Shown: positions 24,404 to 31,135 of the stretch, in pieces | Position numbering within the stretch: position 1 is the first letter of the stretch | Layout of the letters: every line of letters begins with the position of its first letter | Virus record (IMG/VR): IMGVR_UViG_3300025679_000014 | Coordinates: 1-38,788 of that record | Strand: one strand, 5' to 3' | Source of the DNA: a virus | Length of the DNA stretch: 38,788 nt | Translations under genes and position numbers: made by a program | The notes under the pieces: model-generated | The model's database searches: none | What the model saw: only the letters and a program-made list of their open reading frames with translations | What the model was told of the DNA's origin: nothing

Positions 24404-25186
24404 ATGACAGACCAATCACACGTCCAGGCGCCGACAGCAATGGGGAGCGACCTAGTGGTAGAGCCGGTAATAAAAAACACCGCCGGAGACTGGAGTCCAT
24501 ACATAACGCTCCCGTCCGACAACCAATGGGCCGGAAGTTTTGACGAGGACAACTGCGTAACGCAAGCCGGCATTCACGCCGTGGAAATGATCATGAACTA
24601 CGCCATCGCAACCGAACAGCTCCCGGAACCGCTGATTGCTTTCCTGGAAGACCCGGCCAACGGATTCATGAATGAGAACGCGCAGATTTCGCTTTCGGTA
24701 CGGTTCAGCTCAGCCATGAACGGAACCACGGCAAACGGCCTGCCGATGGATGATTTTTGGAAATGCCTCAACCGAGACGGATTCGTTCCAAAAACGAAAT
24801 GGCCGAACTTGGCTCCGGGATTCACGCGCGCAGAATACTACGCCACCCCGGACGCCAGCGTCATAAAAGACGGCCAGCTTGCCGCGGTCATTTTTCAATG
24901 GACATGGCAATGCATCGTAAACGGCGACTGGAACGCGCCGAACATCCCACTGCTCCAAAAGGCGCTGACGGTAAGCCCGTTGCATTTCGCCGCAGCCGTG
25001 GGTTCCATGCTCGATGGGGTAGAACAGCCGGCGGCCGCGAAAGTGTACCAACACTCCCGCGACGTCTATAAAATCGACAGCAACATCGAAGTGCTCGACA
25101 GCGAATTCAACGCAAGCCCGGAGAAGAAGCTCGCGCTGACCGTTCCGCTGGCGTGCGTGATGACAGCATCGCTCAATATTAAATAA
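24404..25186 (+). CDS. Papain-like fold protein, possible cysteine peptidase or endolysin
   Basis: A 260-aa protein with DENCVTQAGIHAVEMIMNY, placing a candidate nucleophile at C51 at the start of a helix, as in C1-type peptidases. Downstream are FSSAMNGTTANGLPMDDFWK and a candidate His at H194 (SPLHFAAAVG), followed by a strand with IDSN. I recognise this family from many phages, where its substrate is not established. Just before a holin candidate, it could be an endolysin cutting peptide cross-links. Catalysis is inferred. Confidence 0.55.
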   Translation: MTDQSHVQAPTAMGSDLVVEPVIKNTAGDWSPYITLPSDNQWAGSFDEDNCVTQAGIHAVEMIMNYAIATEQLPEPLIAFLEDPANGFMNENAQISLSVRFSSAMNGTTANGLPMDDFWKCLNRDGFVPKTKWPNLAPGFTRAEYYATPDASVIKDGQLAAVIFQWTWQCIVNGDWNAPNIPLLQKALTVSPLHFAAAVGSMLDGVEQPAAAKVYQHSRDVYKIDSNIEVLDSEFNASPEKKLALTVPLACVMTASLNIK

Positions 25187-25196
25187 ATAAAAAAAC

Positions 25197-25493
25197 ATGA
25201 AAATCCCAGCAATTTTTTCTTCAAGCGTAAATCCAGACCAGCTTTCCCTGACCGTAAAGGGATTCATTCTGGCAGTCCTTCCGACGGTGATAACGGTGGC
25301 AGGTTTGGCTCATTTGAACTTAGGACAGCAGGAAATAACGGGCTTGGCAAACGGCCTGATTTCCGTAGTAAGCATCCTGGCGCAGCTGGCATCAGCGGTA
25401 ATGATTGTTTACGGAGTAGCGCGGAAAATGTTCGTAGACGTGGGAGTAATCAAGCCGGCAACCAGCACGAGCACCACGACGCCTGCTGCATAG
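25197..25493 (+). CDS. Putative holin
   Basis: A 98-aa protein with two hydrophobic helices, residues ~24-42 (FILAVLPTVITVAGLAHL) and ~54-77 (LISVVSILAQLASAVMIVYG), and a Thr/Pro/Ala-rich C-terminus. Small two-helix membrane proteins beside lytic genes are commonly class II-type holins that form membrane lesions at lysis. It is the last gene before a block of hairpins and tandem terminators, consistent with the end of the late operon. Confidence 0.6.
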   Translation: MKIPAIFSSSVNPDQLSLTVKGFILAVLPTVITVAGLAHLNLGQQEITGLANGLISVVSILAQLASAVMIVYGVARKMFVDVGVIKPATSTSTTTPAA

Positions 25494-25498
25494 GTTTT

Positions 25499-25600
25499 AC
25501 AGCAAGGTGCATAGATTTGACGCACCGCGCTGTTTGGAAGTTCGGTTTTTTGGCACAGTTGCTCGGCCTTTTGTACCGGATGCAATTTCATAGTTGCATC
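25499..25600 (+). other. Hairpin-rich untranslated region after holin gene
   Basis: Noncoding. ACAGC (25499-25503) and GGTGC (25506-25510) pair with GCACC (25522-25526) and GCTGT (25529-25533), giving a 10-bp stem with a 2x2 internal loop. GATGCAA (25579-25585) pairs with TTGCATC (25594-25600), 7 bp with an 8-nt loop. GGTGC and GCACC arms recur in the terminator that follows. Confidence 0.55.
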
Positions 25601-25614
25601 ATTCCAGGCAGCTC

Positions 25615-25643
25615 GGTGCGCCTAATCCTACGCACCATTTTTT
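25615..25643 (+). terminator. Intrinsic terminator 1 of tandem pair
   Basis: GGTGCG (25615-25620) pairs with CGCACC (25631-25636) around a 10-nt loop, followed by A and six T (25638-25643). Confidence 0.75.
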
Positions 25644-25656
25644 ACGGGGAAGCAGA

Positions 25657-25678
25657 AGCCGGCGATTACCGGTTTTTT
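25657..25678 (+). terminator. Intrinsic terminator 2 of tandem pair
   Basis: AGCCGG (25657-25662) pairs with CCGGTT (25669-25674), including one G-T wobble, and a run of six T starts at 25673. With terminator 1 it separates the late genes from the next promoter. Confidence 0.7.
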
Positions 25679-25689
25679 GCTTACAAAAG

Positions 25690-25747
25690 TTATCCACAGC
25701 TTGTGCCATTTACAAGGGTTGACAAGGAATGATAAGAAAACCATAAT
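25690..25747 (+). promoter_or_regulatory. DnaA box plus sigma-70 promoter of the first accessory operon
   Basis: A perfect DnaA box TTATCCACA (25690-25698) lies 20 nt before TTGACA (25719-25724); after 17 nt follows CATAAT (25742-25747). The -35 region opens an 18-nt motif, TTGACAAGGAATGATAAG (25719-25736), that recurs at 27719 and 31163. It drives the run of small genes from 25778. Confidence 0.7.
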
Positions 25748-25777
25748 GGACGTAGGATACAATTAAACAAAAAACAC

Positions 25778-25963
25778 ATGAGCAAAAGGGTAACATTAGA
25801 TTTGGTAGGGCTAGACGGAAACGCATTCGTATTGTTGGGAACATTCAGCCGGCAAGCGCGACGCGAGGGATGGAGTCCTGAAGAAATAGCGGAAGTGAGA
25901 AGCGAAGCCACATCAGGAGACTACGACCACCTCCTCCAAACATTAGTAACTCACTGCGAATAA
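25778..25963 (+). CDS. Conserved small phage protein, unknown function
   Basis: A 61-aa protein. The pattern VTLDLVGLDGNAFVLLGTF, SRQARREGWSPEEIAEV and TSGDYDHLLQTLV is familiar from small proteins of many phages, always short and uncharacterised. It is acidic at the C-terminus and probably alpha/beta. It is the first gene behind the DnaA-box promoter at 25690, so likely expressed early. Start is AAAAAACACATG. Confidence 0.7.
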   Translation: MSKRVTLDLVGLDGNAFVLLGTFSRQARREGWSPEEIAEVRSEATSGDYDHLLQTLVTHCE

Positions 25964-25964
25964 C

Positions 25965-26195
25965 ATGCACACACTACAAAAAACATTGAGCATCGGGGCG
26001 TTGGCGATTTGCGCCTGCGCCGGGCTGGTAATTTTAATGGCCTACGGGTTTGTTAAAGCATTAGACGGCCAAGACCAAGTTCAGTGCTACCAATGGCAAC
26101 AACAGGCCACGCAATTCAAAGGTTTTTATTTGACTAAGGACGAGGCCGCGCAATGCGCTTATTGGAAAATACCAGTAACGGCGCCAATTCAATGA
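25965..26195 (+). CDS. Small single-pass membrane protein
   Basis: A 76-aa protein with one hydrophobic helix at residues ~8-31 (LSIGALAICACAGLVILMAY) and a C-terminal domain containing two Cys (QDQVQCYQWQQQA and EAAQCAYW) that could form a disulphide if exported. It starts one nucleotide after the previous stop and overlaps the next start by 4 nt (ATGA). Function unknown. Confidence 0.55.
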   Translation: MHTLQKTLSIGALAICACAGLVILMAYGFVKALDGQDQVQCYQWQQQATQFKGFYLTKDEAAQCAYWKIPVTAPIQ

Positions 26196-26299
26196 CAAAA
26201 AAAGAGTTTGAAGAATTGACCGGAGAATCGCCAGAGGATTTCTTCGGGCCGGACTGGAAAGCGCTAATGGAGGAGTGGGAAAACAACAAGAACACATGA
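26192..26299 (+). CDS. 35-aa acidic hypothetical protein
   Basis: From ATG 26192, overlapping the preceding stop, to TGA 26297-26299, which overlaps the next ATG. It starts MTKKEFEELTGESPEDFFGP. Both junctions are ATGA overlaps, which supports translation as part of a coupled series. Function unknown. Confidence 0.5.
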   Translation: MTKKEFEELTGESPEDFFGPDWKALMEEWENNKNT

Positions 26300-26499
26300 A
26301 GCAAATAATCACCGGTAAGCTGGACGCGGAGAAGCCGGAAACAATCATTTCAATGCCGCGGGAATACTGGGAATCGACGGCCAACTACTGGAAAATAAAG
26401 CCGGAGTGGATCAAGAGCGCGGCCGGCCGCGACAACGTAATAGCGCGAATGCCGGACGGCACGAAACTAGTAATAGGTAACGAATCAAACAAACGATGA
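26296..26499 (+). CDS. 67-aa hypothetical protein
   Basis: ATG 26296 overlaps the stop of the previous small gene and fits better than the in-frame ATG at 26275. The product (TIISMPREYWESTANYWKIK, PEWIKSAAGRDNVIARMPDG) is a mixed small domain with three Trp. Ends with an ATGA overlap to the zinc-finger gene that follows. Function unknown. Confidence 0.55.
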   Translation: MKQIITGKLDAEKPETIISMPREYWESTANYWKIKPEWIKSAAGRDNVIARMPDGTKLVIGNESNKR

Positions 26500-26675
26500 A
26501 CGAGGGGGAGCAAAACATAGAGAAAATAGGATGGGGAGACGCGCTCATTTGCCGGACGTGCCACAAGGAGGTGCGAACCGCAAAGGAGCTGGCCGAGCAT
26601 TTGAAATCAGAGGAATGCGCCCGGCCCGAGTTTAAAACATTCAGCGGAGCAATTATTAATCACGTAAAAAAATAA
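26496..26675 (+). CDS. 59-aa putative C2HC zinc-finger protein
   Basis: ATG 26496 overlaps the previous stop. CRTCHKEVRTAKELAEHL followed by a Cys (EECARPE) gives C-x2-C-x11-H-x6-C with a helix before the His, a zinc-finger-like layout. It could bind DNA, RNA or protein; nothing more specific is visible. Confidence 0.55.
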   Translation: MNEGEQNIEKIGWGDALICRTCHKEVRTAKELAEHLKSEECARPEFKTFSGAIINHVKK

Positions 26676-26676
26676 C

Positions 26677-26952
26677 ATGCTAAAGATAACATTGCCGGGC
26701 GGGATTCAGATTGAGTCCGACGACCCGAACGAAATCATGCAGGTAGCAAAGGAGTACGGCGCCCGTGGCGTATCGACGAGAAGGTGCAAAGTATGCGGCG
26801 GCGCGCTTGGATACAAAAAGTCATCGTATTGCTCAAAGGCCTGCACCCTGGAAGGCGGCCGCAGGGCAAACCAGAGACACCGGGAAAAGAAACAGGCCGA
26901 TGCAGAGAGGACGCAAAAACTGCCGGAAGCGAGCGCAGAAAAAGTAAATTAA
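26677..26952 (+). CDS. Small protein with Cys4 zinc-finger-like motif
   Basis: A 91-aa protein. Residues 1-30 form a small alpha/beta part (LKITLPGGIQIESDDPNEIM). Then CKVCGGALGYKKSSYC with CSKAC gives two Cys pairs, similar to treble-clef zinc fingers, followed by a very basic stretch (EGGRRANQRHREKKQ). Nucleic-acid binding is a reasonable inference. Function unknown. Confidence 0.6.
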   Translation: MLKITLPGGIQIESDDPNEIMQVAKEYGARGVSTRRCKVCGGALGYKKSSYCSKACTLEGGRRANQRHREKKQADAERTQKLPEASAEKVN

Positions 26953-26958
26953 AAAACC

Positions 26959-27138
26959 ATGCACGAATTCACTATATTCTTCAGCGGCAAGATGACCGTG
27001 ACCGCAAAGGACGAAGACCAGGCGGTAGCGGAGGTGTACGACTACCTTCGCGACATGGCGAAGATGACCTACCAGATCGAGGGGGTGGACGAAAAACTGC
27101 CGCCAGATGACGACAGCGACATGTCCGGGGCAGAGTAG
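26959..27138 (+). CDS. 59-aa hypothetical protein
   Basis: From ATG 26959 (AAAAAACCATG) to TAG 27136-27138. It starts MHEFTIFFSGKMTVTAKDED, which reads as two strands followed by a helix (AVAEVYDYLRDMAKM), and ends acidic (PPDDDSD). It is the last gene before the transglycosylase promoter. Function unknown. Confidence 0.55.
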   Translation: MHEFTIFFSGKMTVTAKDEDQAVAEVYDYLRDMAKMTYQIEGVDEKLPPDDDSDMSGAE

Positions 27139-27139
27139 C

Positions 27140-27179
27140 TTGACAAGGTTGCATAAACCAGTGCGGGAAATGGTATAAT
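27140..27179 (+). promoter_or_regulatory. Extended -10 promoter of the transglycosylase gene
   Basis: TGGTATAAT with -10 hexamer at 27174-27179. TTGACA at 27140-27145 is too far (28 nt) to be the -35; TTGCAT at 27149 gives a 19-nt spacer. The extended -10 may suffice. Predicted start is near 27186, inside the small inverted repeat at 27183-27200. No DnaA box here. Confidence 0.65.
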
Positions 27180-27182
27180 TAA

Positions 27183-27200
27183 GAGGGGATAACTCCCCTC
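27183..27200 (+). promoter_or_regulatory. Inverted repeat at the transcription start of the lysozyme gene
   Basis: GAGGGG (27183-27188) pairs with CCCCTC (27195-27200), loop ATAACT. It begins 4 nt after the -10 box, overlaps the predicted start and ends 9 nt before the ATG. It may be an operator or a 5' stabilising hairpin. Confidence 0.55.
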
Positions 27201-27209
27201 AAAAAAACC

Positions 27210-27698
27210 ATGAACATACCAACCAAAGCAGTTCTTTTGACAGCAATGATGATAACCGCCTCGCTGGCATCGCCGCAACACGCGCAGGACGCCAAAATTG
27301 CCACGCAGGTGGCGACGGAAGCCCAAACAGTACTCGCGCAACCAATCAAGGTCATTTCAACGCTCTACACCCCTTCCGTGGCGGCCACAGAGGCGGTAGC
27401 ACAGCTGACCGGCGCCCAGGTGACGTGGCTGGCAAAGCTGATAACCTGCGAAAGCAGCGGAAACCCGGCGGCCATAAACCCGAAAGACAAAGATGGGACA
27501 AAAAGTTTTGGCCTGTTACAATTCAAGCCGGCAACCTTCTACGCCTTCGCCAAGGCCTACGGCATTCAGGTGGGCAACTACATGGATCCGGACGAGCAGG
27601 TGGAAATAACCAGCCGGATGATTCAAAGTTCCGCAACGATTGACTGGGCCGTGCAGTTCCCGGCATGCACCAAAAAGTACGGAACGCCGCCCGTTTGA
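27210..27698 (+). CDS. Secreted lytic transglycosylase/lysozyme-like protein
   Basis: A 162-aa protein with an N-terminal signal-like segment (residues 1-25, basic then AVLLTAMMITASLAS). The catalytic domain holds CESSGNPAAINPKDKDGTKS with candidate catalytic Glu E81, then FGLLQFKPATFYAFA, the SLT-type pattern for peptidoglycan cleavage. I associate close look-alikes with Patescibacteria genomes. It is unusual that a cell-wall hydrolase lies in the accessory region behind its own promoter and hairpin, away from the lysis candidates at 23913-25493. It may act at entry, in superinfection control or in lysis. Confidence 0.8.
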   Translation: MNIPTKAVLLTAMMITASLASPQHAQDAKIATQVATEAQTVLAQPIKVISTLYTPSVAATEAVAQLTGAQVTWLAKLITCESSGNPAAINPKDKDGTKSFGLLQFKPATFYAFAKAYGIQVGNYMDPDEQVEITSRMIQSSATIDWAVQFPACTKKYGTPPV

Positions 27699-27699
27699 T

Positions 27700-27747
27700 T
27701 TATCCACAGTCGCAAGGTTTGACAAGAAGTGGTAAGGGACATACAAT
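27700..27747 (+). promoter_or_regulatory. DnaA box plus sigma-70 promoter of the recombination operon
   Basis: TTATCCACA (27700-27708), 10-nt gap, TTGACA (27719-27724), 17-nt spacer, TACAAT (27742-27747). The 18-nt motif TTGACAAGAAGTGGTAAG spans 27719-27736. The gap from box to -35 is one helical turn shorter than at 25690 and equal to that at 34307. Predicted start is at or just before the ATG at 27754, so the mRNA would be almost leaderless. Confidence 0.75.
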
Positions 27748-27753
27748 AAACCA

Positions 27754-28005
27754 ATGAAAACAGAAAACAAAACAACGATAGAACCGCAGAAGTGGTACAC
27801 GTTGAGCGCCGTAGTGAAGGGTAAAATGATACCATGGGCAGATTCTTTCTGGTCGGCAAGAAAGCTCGTGGCTTCGGATAGCGTAAAAAGGAATATCCTG
27901 AAGGCAAACATTACCGGCACGGGACGCGGAACGAAATACCATTTAAAGGGAGAAAACATTATTAAATTCATCAACGAGTTTGAGTCCAAAGGAATCAAGC
28001 TCTAA
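27754..28005 (+). CDS. Small helix-turn-helix-like protein
   Basis: An 83-aa basic protein. The pattern WADSFWSARKLVASDSVKRN, ILKANITGTGRGTKYHLKGE and NIIKFINEFES looks like a short winged or MerR/excisionase-like HTH that I recognise in phage small proteins. It is first behind the DnaA-box promoter at 27700 and may bind the shared 18-nt promoter motif; that is speculation from position. No ligand-binding domain. Confidence 0.6.
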   Translation: MKTENKTTIEPQKWYTLSAVVKGKMIPWADSFWSARKLVASDSVKRNILKANITGTGRGTKYHLKGENIIKFINEFESKGIKL

Positions 28006-28017
28006 AAAAACAAAACC

Positions 28018-28356
28018 ATGGATGCAGCAACATCATTGTCACGATACAGCGAAGCCGTACAAGCCGTAGAAGACCACCGGAAGCAAAACGAAGCCGTATT
28101 TTCAGCTCACAAGGCGCTGGTAATGCGAGTAATAGACACGGAGAACGACCTCCGGGACACCGTAGCGGAAACAATGGAGAGCGTGAGCGACGGCGACAAC
28201 AAGGTGACGGTAACCCCGCAGACGCAAACCTGGGCAGACATAGCGGTAATTGACGCCCTGATTGCATCCGGAAAAATCCCGGCGGAACTGCGCGAGCAGA
28301 TCGTAAAGACGCAACAGCGGCCGCCGCGCATAACCATCAGCGCAATAAAAAAGTAA
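28018..28356 (+). CDS. Hypothetical helical protein upstream of RecT
   Basis: A 112-aa protein, mostly helical and charged (SRYSEAVQAVEDHRKQNEAV; IDALIASGKIPAELREQIVK). Its size and position between a regulator and RecT suggest an early accessory function, but no domain is recognised. The start is a CAAAACCATGG context. Confidence 0.55.
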   Translation: MDAATSLSRYSEAVQAVEDHRKQNEAVFSAHKALVMRVIDTENDLRDTVAETMESVSDGDNKVTVTPQTQTWADIAVIDALIASGKIPAELREQIVKTQQRPPRITISAIKK

Positions 28357-28366
28357 TAAAAAAACC

Positions 28367-28522
28367 ATGCAAGAAGTAGCAGACATCGAAGAAAAAATGA
28401 AGTGGGAAGACGACCAGGAAATAAGCAACCTGGGCGGCGAGGACGAAGAAGATGAGCCGGAGGGGATGGAAGACGAGGAGGACGAAGAAGACGAATCTCC
28501 TGACTTCATAGACGAAGAATAG
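28367..28522 (+). CDS. 51-aa very acidic protein
   Basis: From ATG 28367 to TAG 28520-28522. More than half of the residues are Glu or Asp (EDEEDEPEGMEDEEDEEDES), with almost no basic residues. Such strongly acidic small phage proteins can mimic DNA and inhibit restriction or other DNA-binding enzymes, but disorder or metal binding are alternatives. It lies directly upstream of RecT. Start context AAAAAACCATG supports translation. Confidence 0.6.
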   Translation: MQEVADIEEKMKWEDDQEISNLGGEDEEDEPEGMEDEEDEEDESPDFIDEE

Positions 28523-28541
28523 CATTCACCAACAAAAAAAT

Positions 28542-29441
28542 ATGAGCAACGAAAAACAACCAACACATGTGGCGGTGCGTTCCAATGCGAAAGCGCCGGT
28601 GCAAATCGACCAGCTGAAGGTAGTAATGCAGCGGGATTATTCGAAACAGGTGCAAAACTATTTCGGCGGCAACAAAGACGAGGCGCTGCGGTTCATGACC
28701 GCGGCCATCGACTACGTGCGGCGAGTGCCGAAACTATTGGAATGCGACCAGACGTCGCTGATGATTGCGTTCGTCCAGAGCGCGCAATTCAGGTTTATGC
28801 CAAGCGGCGTGGGCGGAGAGGCATACATCATTCCCTACGGCCGCGAAGCGAAGTTCCAGCTGGGCTACCAGGGCGTAGTGACGCTTTTATACCGGACGGA
28901 GCGCATCAGCACGATAACGGCCAACATCATCTACCAGAACGACGAATTTGACTACCAGGAGGGCCTGGAGACAAAGCTGGCGCACAAGCCGGCCATGTTC
29001 GGAAAACCGAAGGGCGACCCGATCGGGGTTTATGTGGTAGCAACCATGCGCGACGGAACCAAAACCTTCAAGGTGATGGACAAGGACGCCGTGCTGTCCA
29101 TAAAAAACCTGAGCAAAGCAAAAAACACCGCGGACAGCCCCTGGAACAGCGACAAAGACCCGGAAAAATGGATGTGGAAGAAAACCTGCCTGCTGCAATT
29201 AGCCAAACTGCTCCCGAAGACGCCAGACCTTCAGCAAGCCATTGAAAAGGATTTTGAAGGGGAGGGAATCGAACGGATGCACGTTGACGCGGCCGGCCCG
29301 GGAGTACCGAGCGCCAGCCACCGGCCGGAAGTCGAGGAGGGAAAGGTCAAAGAAAAACCGCCAGTTACTATCCCTAAAAACATTGACGACGACATTCCGA
29401 TTATTGAGGAGGGAAATTATCCGGGGCCTAAAGACAACTGA
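28542..29441 (+). CDS. recT: RecT-family ssDNA annealing protein
   Basis: A 299-aa protein with RecT hallmarks: RFMTAAIDYVRRVPKLLECD, then SLMIAFVQSAQF, PYGREAKFQLGYQGVVTLLY and GVYVVATMRDGTKTFKVMDK, and the Trp-rich WNSDKDPEKWMWKKTCLLQL. RecT proteins anneal complementary single strands in phage recombination and usually work with an exonuclease such as RecE. No RecE follows directly; the nuclease-translocase fusion at 31216 is the obvious candidate partner. The C-terminal 60 residues are Pro/Glu-rich and variable, as in homologues. Confidence 0.93.
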   Translation: MSNEKQPTHVAVRSNAKAPVQIDQLKVVMQRDYSKQVQNYFGGNKDEALRFMTAAIDYVRRVPKLLECDQTSLMIAFVQSAQFRFMPSGVGGEAYIIPYGREAKFQLGYQGVVTLLYRTERISTITANIIYQNDEFDYQEGLETKLAHKPAMFGKPKGDPIGVYVVATMRDGTKTFKVMDKDAVLSIKNLSKAKNTADSPWNSDKDPEKWMWKKTCLLQLAKLLPKTPDLQQAIEKDFEGEGIERMHVDAAGPGVPSASHRPEVEEGKVKEKPPVTIPKNIDDDIPIIEEGNYPGPKDN

Positions 29442-29442
29442 T

Positions 29443-29931
29443 ATGAACACATTTTTTAGAGAAGGCAAAAACGACATCGGCTGGATGGGTTCTAATTTCA
29501 AAGAACATTTTTCAGAGATGGAGGTTGTCCTGCCCAAAGAGGCGACCTTCACTATCAAAAAACTAGAACGAGGTATGACGGATAAAGAAATCCTAGCAGA
29601 ATTAAAGCCCAACGAGTGTACCTTGGGGGATTTGGCGTATGCGATGAAAAATGATTTATTGGACAAGGAAAACTATAACGCCAATATATTTTATATTAGA
29701 GATAAGAGTAATACTCTCTGGGCCGTGGACGCTTACTGGCTCTCCGTCCTCCGCTACTGGCTCGTCCTTGCCGCCTCGGTTGCGGATCCGCGCGATTGGC
29801 GCGCTGGCTACCAGGTTGTCTCTCGCGATTCTTTGAAACTTGGAGATTCTGACTCTTCTGAACCTTTGACGCTTTGTATTTCTGAAATTACTTTAAACGG
29901 AAAGCGGTATAAATTAACGGAGATTGAGTAA
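29443..29931 (+). CDS. Mosaic hypothetical phage protein
   Basis: A 162-aa protein from ATG 29443, two nucleotides after the RecT stop; the frame is open upstream within recT, but that part is out-of-frame shadow. The central part (WAVDAYWLSVLRYWLVLAAS and VADPRDWRAGYQVVSRDS) matches a Trp-rich module I have seen in many phage proteins of unknown role. DNA coding this module (~29700-29850) is GC-rich with CTC/CTT-type codons, unlike the AT-rich flanks, suggesting domain-level mosaicism. Starts an AT-richer stretch that runs to ~31109. Confidence 0.6.
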   Translation: MNTFFREGKNDIGWMGSNFKEHFSEMEVVLPKEATFTIKKLERGMTDKEILAELKPNECTLGDLAYAMKNDLLDKENYNANIFYIRDKSNTLWAVDAYWLSVLRYWLVLAASVADPRDWRAGYQVVSRDSLKLGDSDSSEPLTLCISEITLNGKRYKLTEIE

Positions 29932-29943
29932 ATAATTAAATAA

Positions 29944-30708
29944 ATGGAACAGATAATTTTAGGCGATTGCCTCATAGAAATGAAGAATATACCCGATAAG
30001 AGTATTGATATGATTCTTTGTGATTTGCCTTACGGAACGACTGCTTGTAAGTGGGATACAATTATTACCTTTGAGCCACTATGGAAAGAATACAAAAGAA
30101 TAATCAAAGACAATGGTGCGATAGTTTTAACAGCTTCACAACCCTTTACAAGTGCTTTGGTTATGAGTAATCCTGATATGTTTAAGTATTCTTGGATTTA
30201 CAAAAAGAGATGTGCTTCAAACTTCGCACAAGCGAAATATGCACCAATGAAAGAACACGAGGACGTATTGGTTTTTGCAAAAGGGAAAGTAAATTACTAT
30301 CCAATTAAAGAGGAACGACAAGGAAGTGGAGCTGAACGAGTAAAACATTCTTTCAGTGAAGCAACAAGGCATAAATCAGGCGAATTTGTCGGTGCTATGA
30401 ATGGAGAGTTTAATGAAATGGCAGACGAATTGCGTTATCCATCATCTGTCCAAGAGTTTAATAATCGTGCAAGTGGTGATAGGGGTTTACACCCCACTCA
30501 AAAACCCGTAGCACTCTTTGAATACCTAATCAAAACATATACCAACGAAGGAGATTTAGTTTTAGATAACTGTGCAGGAAGTGGTACAACAGGAGTCGCC
30601 GCCAGAAACCTTAAACGAAACTTCATCTTAATTGAAAAAGAACCAGAGTATGTGGAAATTATCAAAAAGCGTTTATCTCCCCCAATAAATAATAACCTAA
30701 AGGTATAA
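29944..30708 (+). CDS. Site-specific DNA methyltransferase (N6/N4, beta class)
   Basis: A 254-aa enzyme with motif IV as DLPYG (followed by TTACKWD, residues ~27-38), HPTQKP near residue 183 and motif I (LDNCAGSGTTGVAARNL) near the C-terminus, the beta-class order. It transfers a methyl group from SAM to exocyclic adenine or cytosine nitrogen, probably to evade host restriction. The gene is clearly AT-richer than recT and the nuclease gene, which suggests recent acquisition. It is distinct from the two methyltransferases at the window ends. No cognate restriction enzyme is visible. Confidence 0.9.
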   Translation: MEQIILGDCLIEMKNIPDKSIDMILCDLPYGTTACKWDTIITFEPLWKEYKRIIKDNGAIVLTASQPFTSALVMSNPDMFKYSWIYKKRCASNFAQAKYAPMKEHEDVLVFAKGKVNYYPIKEERQGSGAERVKHSFSEATRHKSGEFVGAMNGEFNEMADELRYPSSVQEFNNRASGDRGLHPTQKPVALFEYLIKTYTNEGDLVLDNCAGSGTTGVAARNLKRNFILIEKEPEYVEIIKKRLSPPINNNLKV

Positions 30709-30711
30709 ATT

Positions 30712-30873
30712 ATGGAAAAGACTAAAGTAGTTTGGGAAAAAACTAAAGATGAGTTGTATACATTTTTTGCGAAATGCGAACAGTGTAATTACTCTAACAT
30801 CGCCGCTGGAGCATTATTTTGCGGGAATTGTGGAAAAGAGATTGAAAACCCTATTAAAATAACTAACCACTAA
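30712..30873 (+). CDS. 53-aa zinc-ribbon protein
   Basis: From ATG 30712 (3 nt after the methyltransferase stop) to TAA 30871-30873. Two CxxC knuckles, KCEQCNY and FCGNCGK, 17 residues apart, form a classic zinc ribbon. AT-rich like the methyltransferase, so likely acquired with it. Function unknown. Confidence 0.65.
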   Translation: MEKTKVVWEKTKDELYTFFAKCEQCNYSNIAAGALFCGNCGKEIENPIKITNH

Positions 30874-30896
30874 ACCCCAACGGGGTGAAAAAGAAG

Positions 30897-31109
30897 ATGA
30901 AGAAAATAATCGGAGAATTACACGAAGCAAAAGAGTTCAAAAAAGAAATAGTCTACATTAGAGGATACTTTATTTCAATGAAAGACGAACACGGACAAGT
31001 TTTGTACACTTTCAAGGACAAGAAAAAAGCCGACCAGTTTTTCAAAGTATTACAGTCTCCACCAAAAGATTTGTATGGTGAAGGGGGACGCAGAAACAAA
31101 GTATTGTGA
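30897..31109 (+). CDS. Small basic hypothetical protein
   Basis: A 70-aa Lys-rich protein (KKIIGELHEAKEFKKEIVYI; SMKDEHGQVLYTFKDKKKAD). ATG 30897 is taken as start; an in-frame GTG at 30885 is the alternative and sits in a small ACCCC/GGGGT hairpin just downstream of the zinc-ribbon gene. The GYF-strand-turn-strand and helix order may form a small alpha/beta domain. No function. Confidence 0.55.
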   Translation: MKKIIGELHEAKEFKKEIVYIRGYFISMKDEHGQVLYTFKDKKKADQFFKVLQSPPKDLYGEGGRRNKVL

Positions 31110-31135
31110 ATGTTGCGGAAGATTAGCCCGTTGAC

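Noticed and set aside
25517-25732. 71-codon frame starting at TTG in the region after the holin gene.
   Set aside because: It crosses two hairpins, two intrinsic terminators and a DnaA-box promoter; no start signal.
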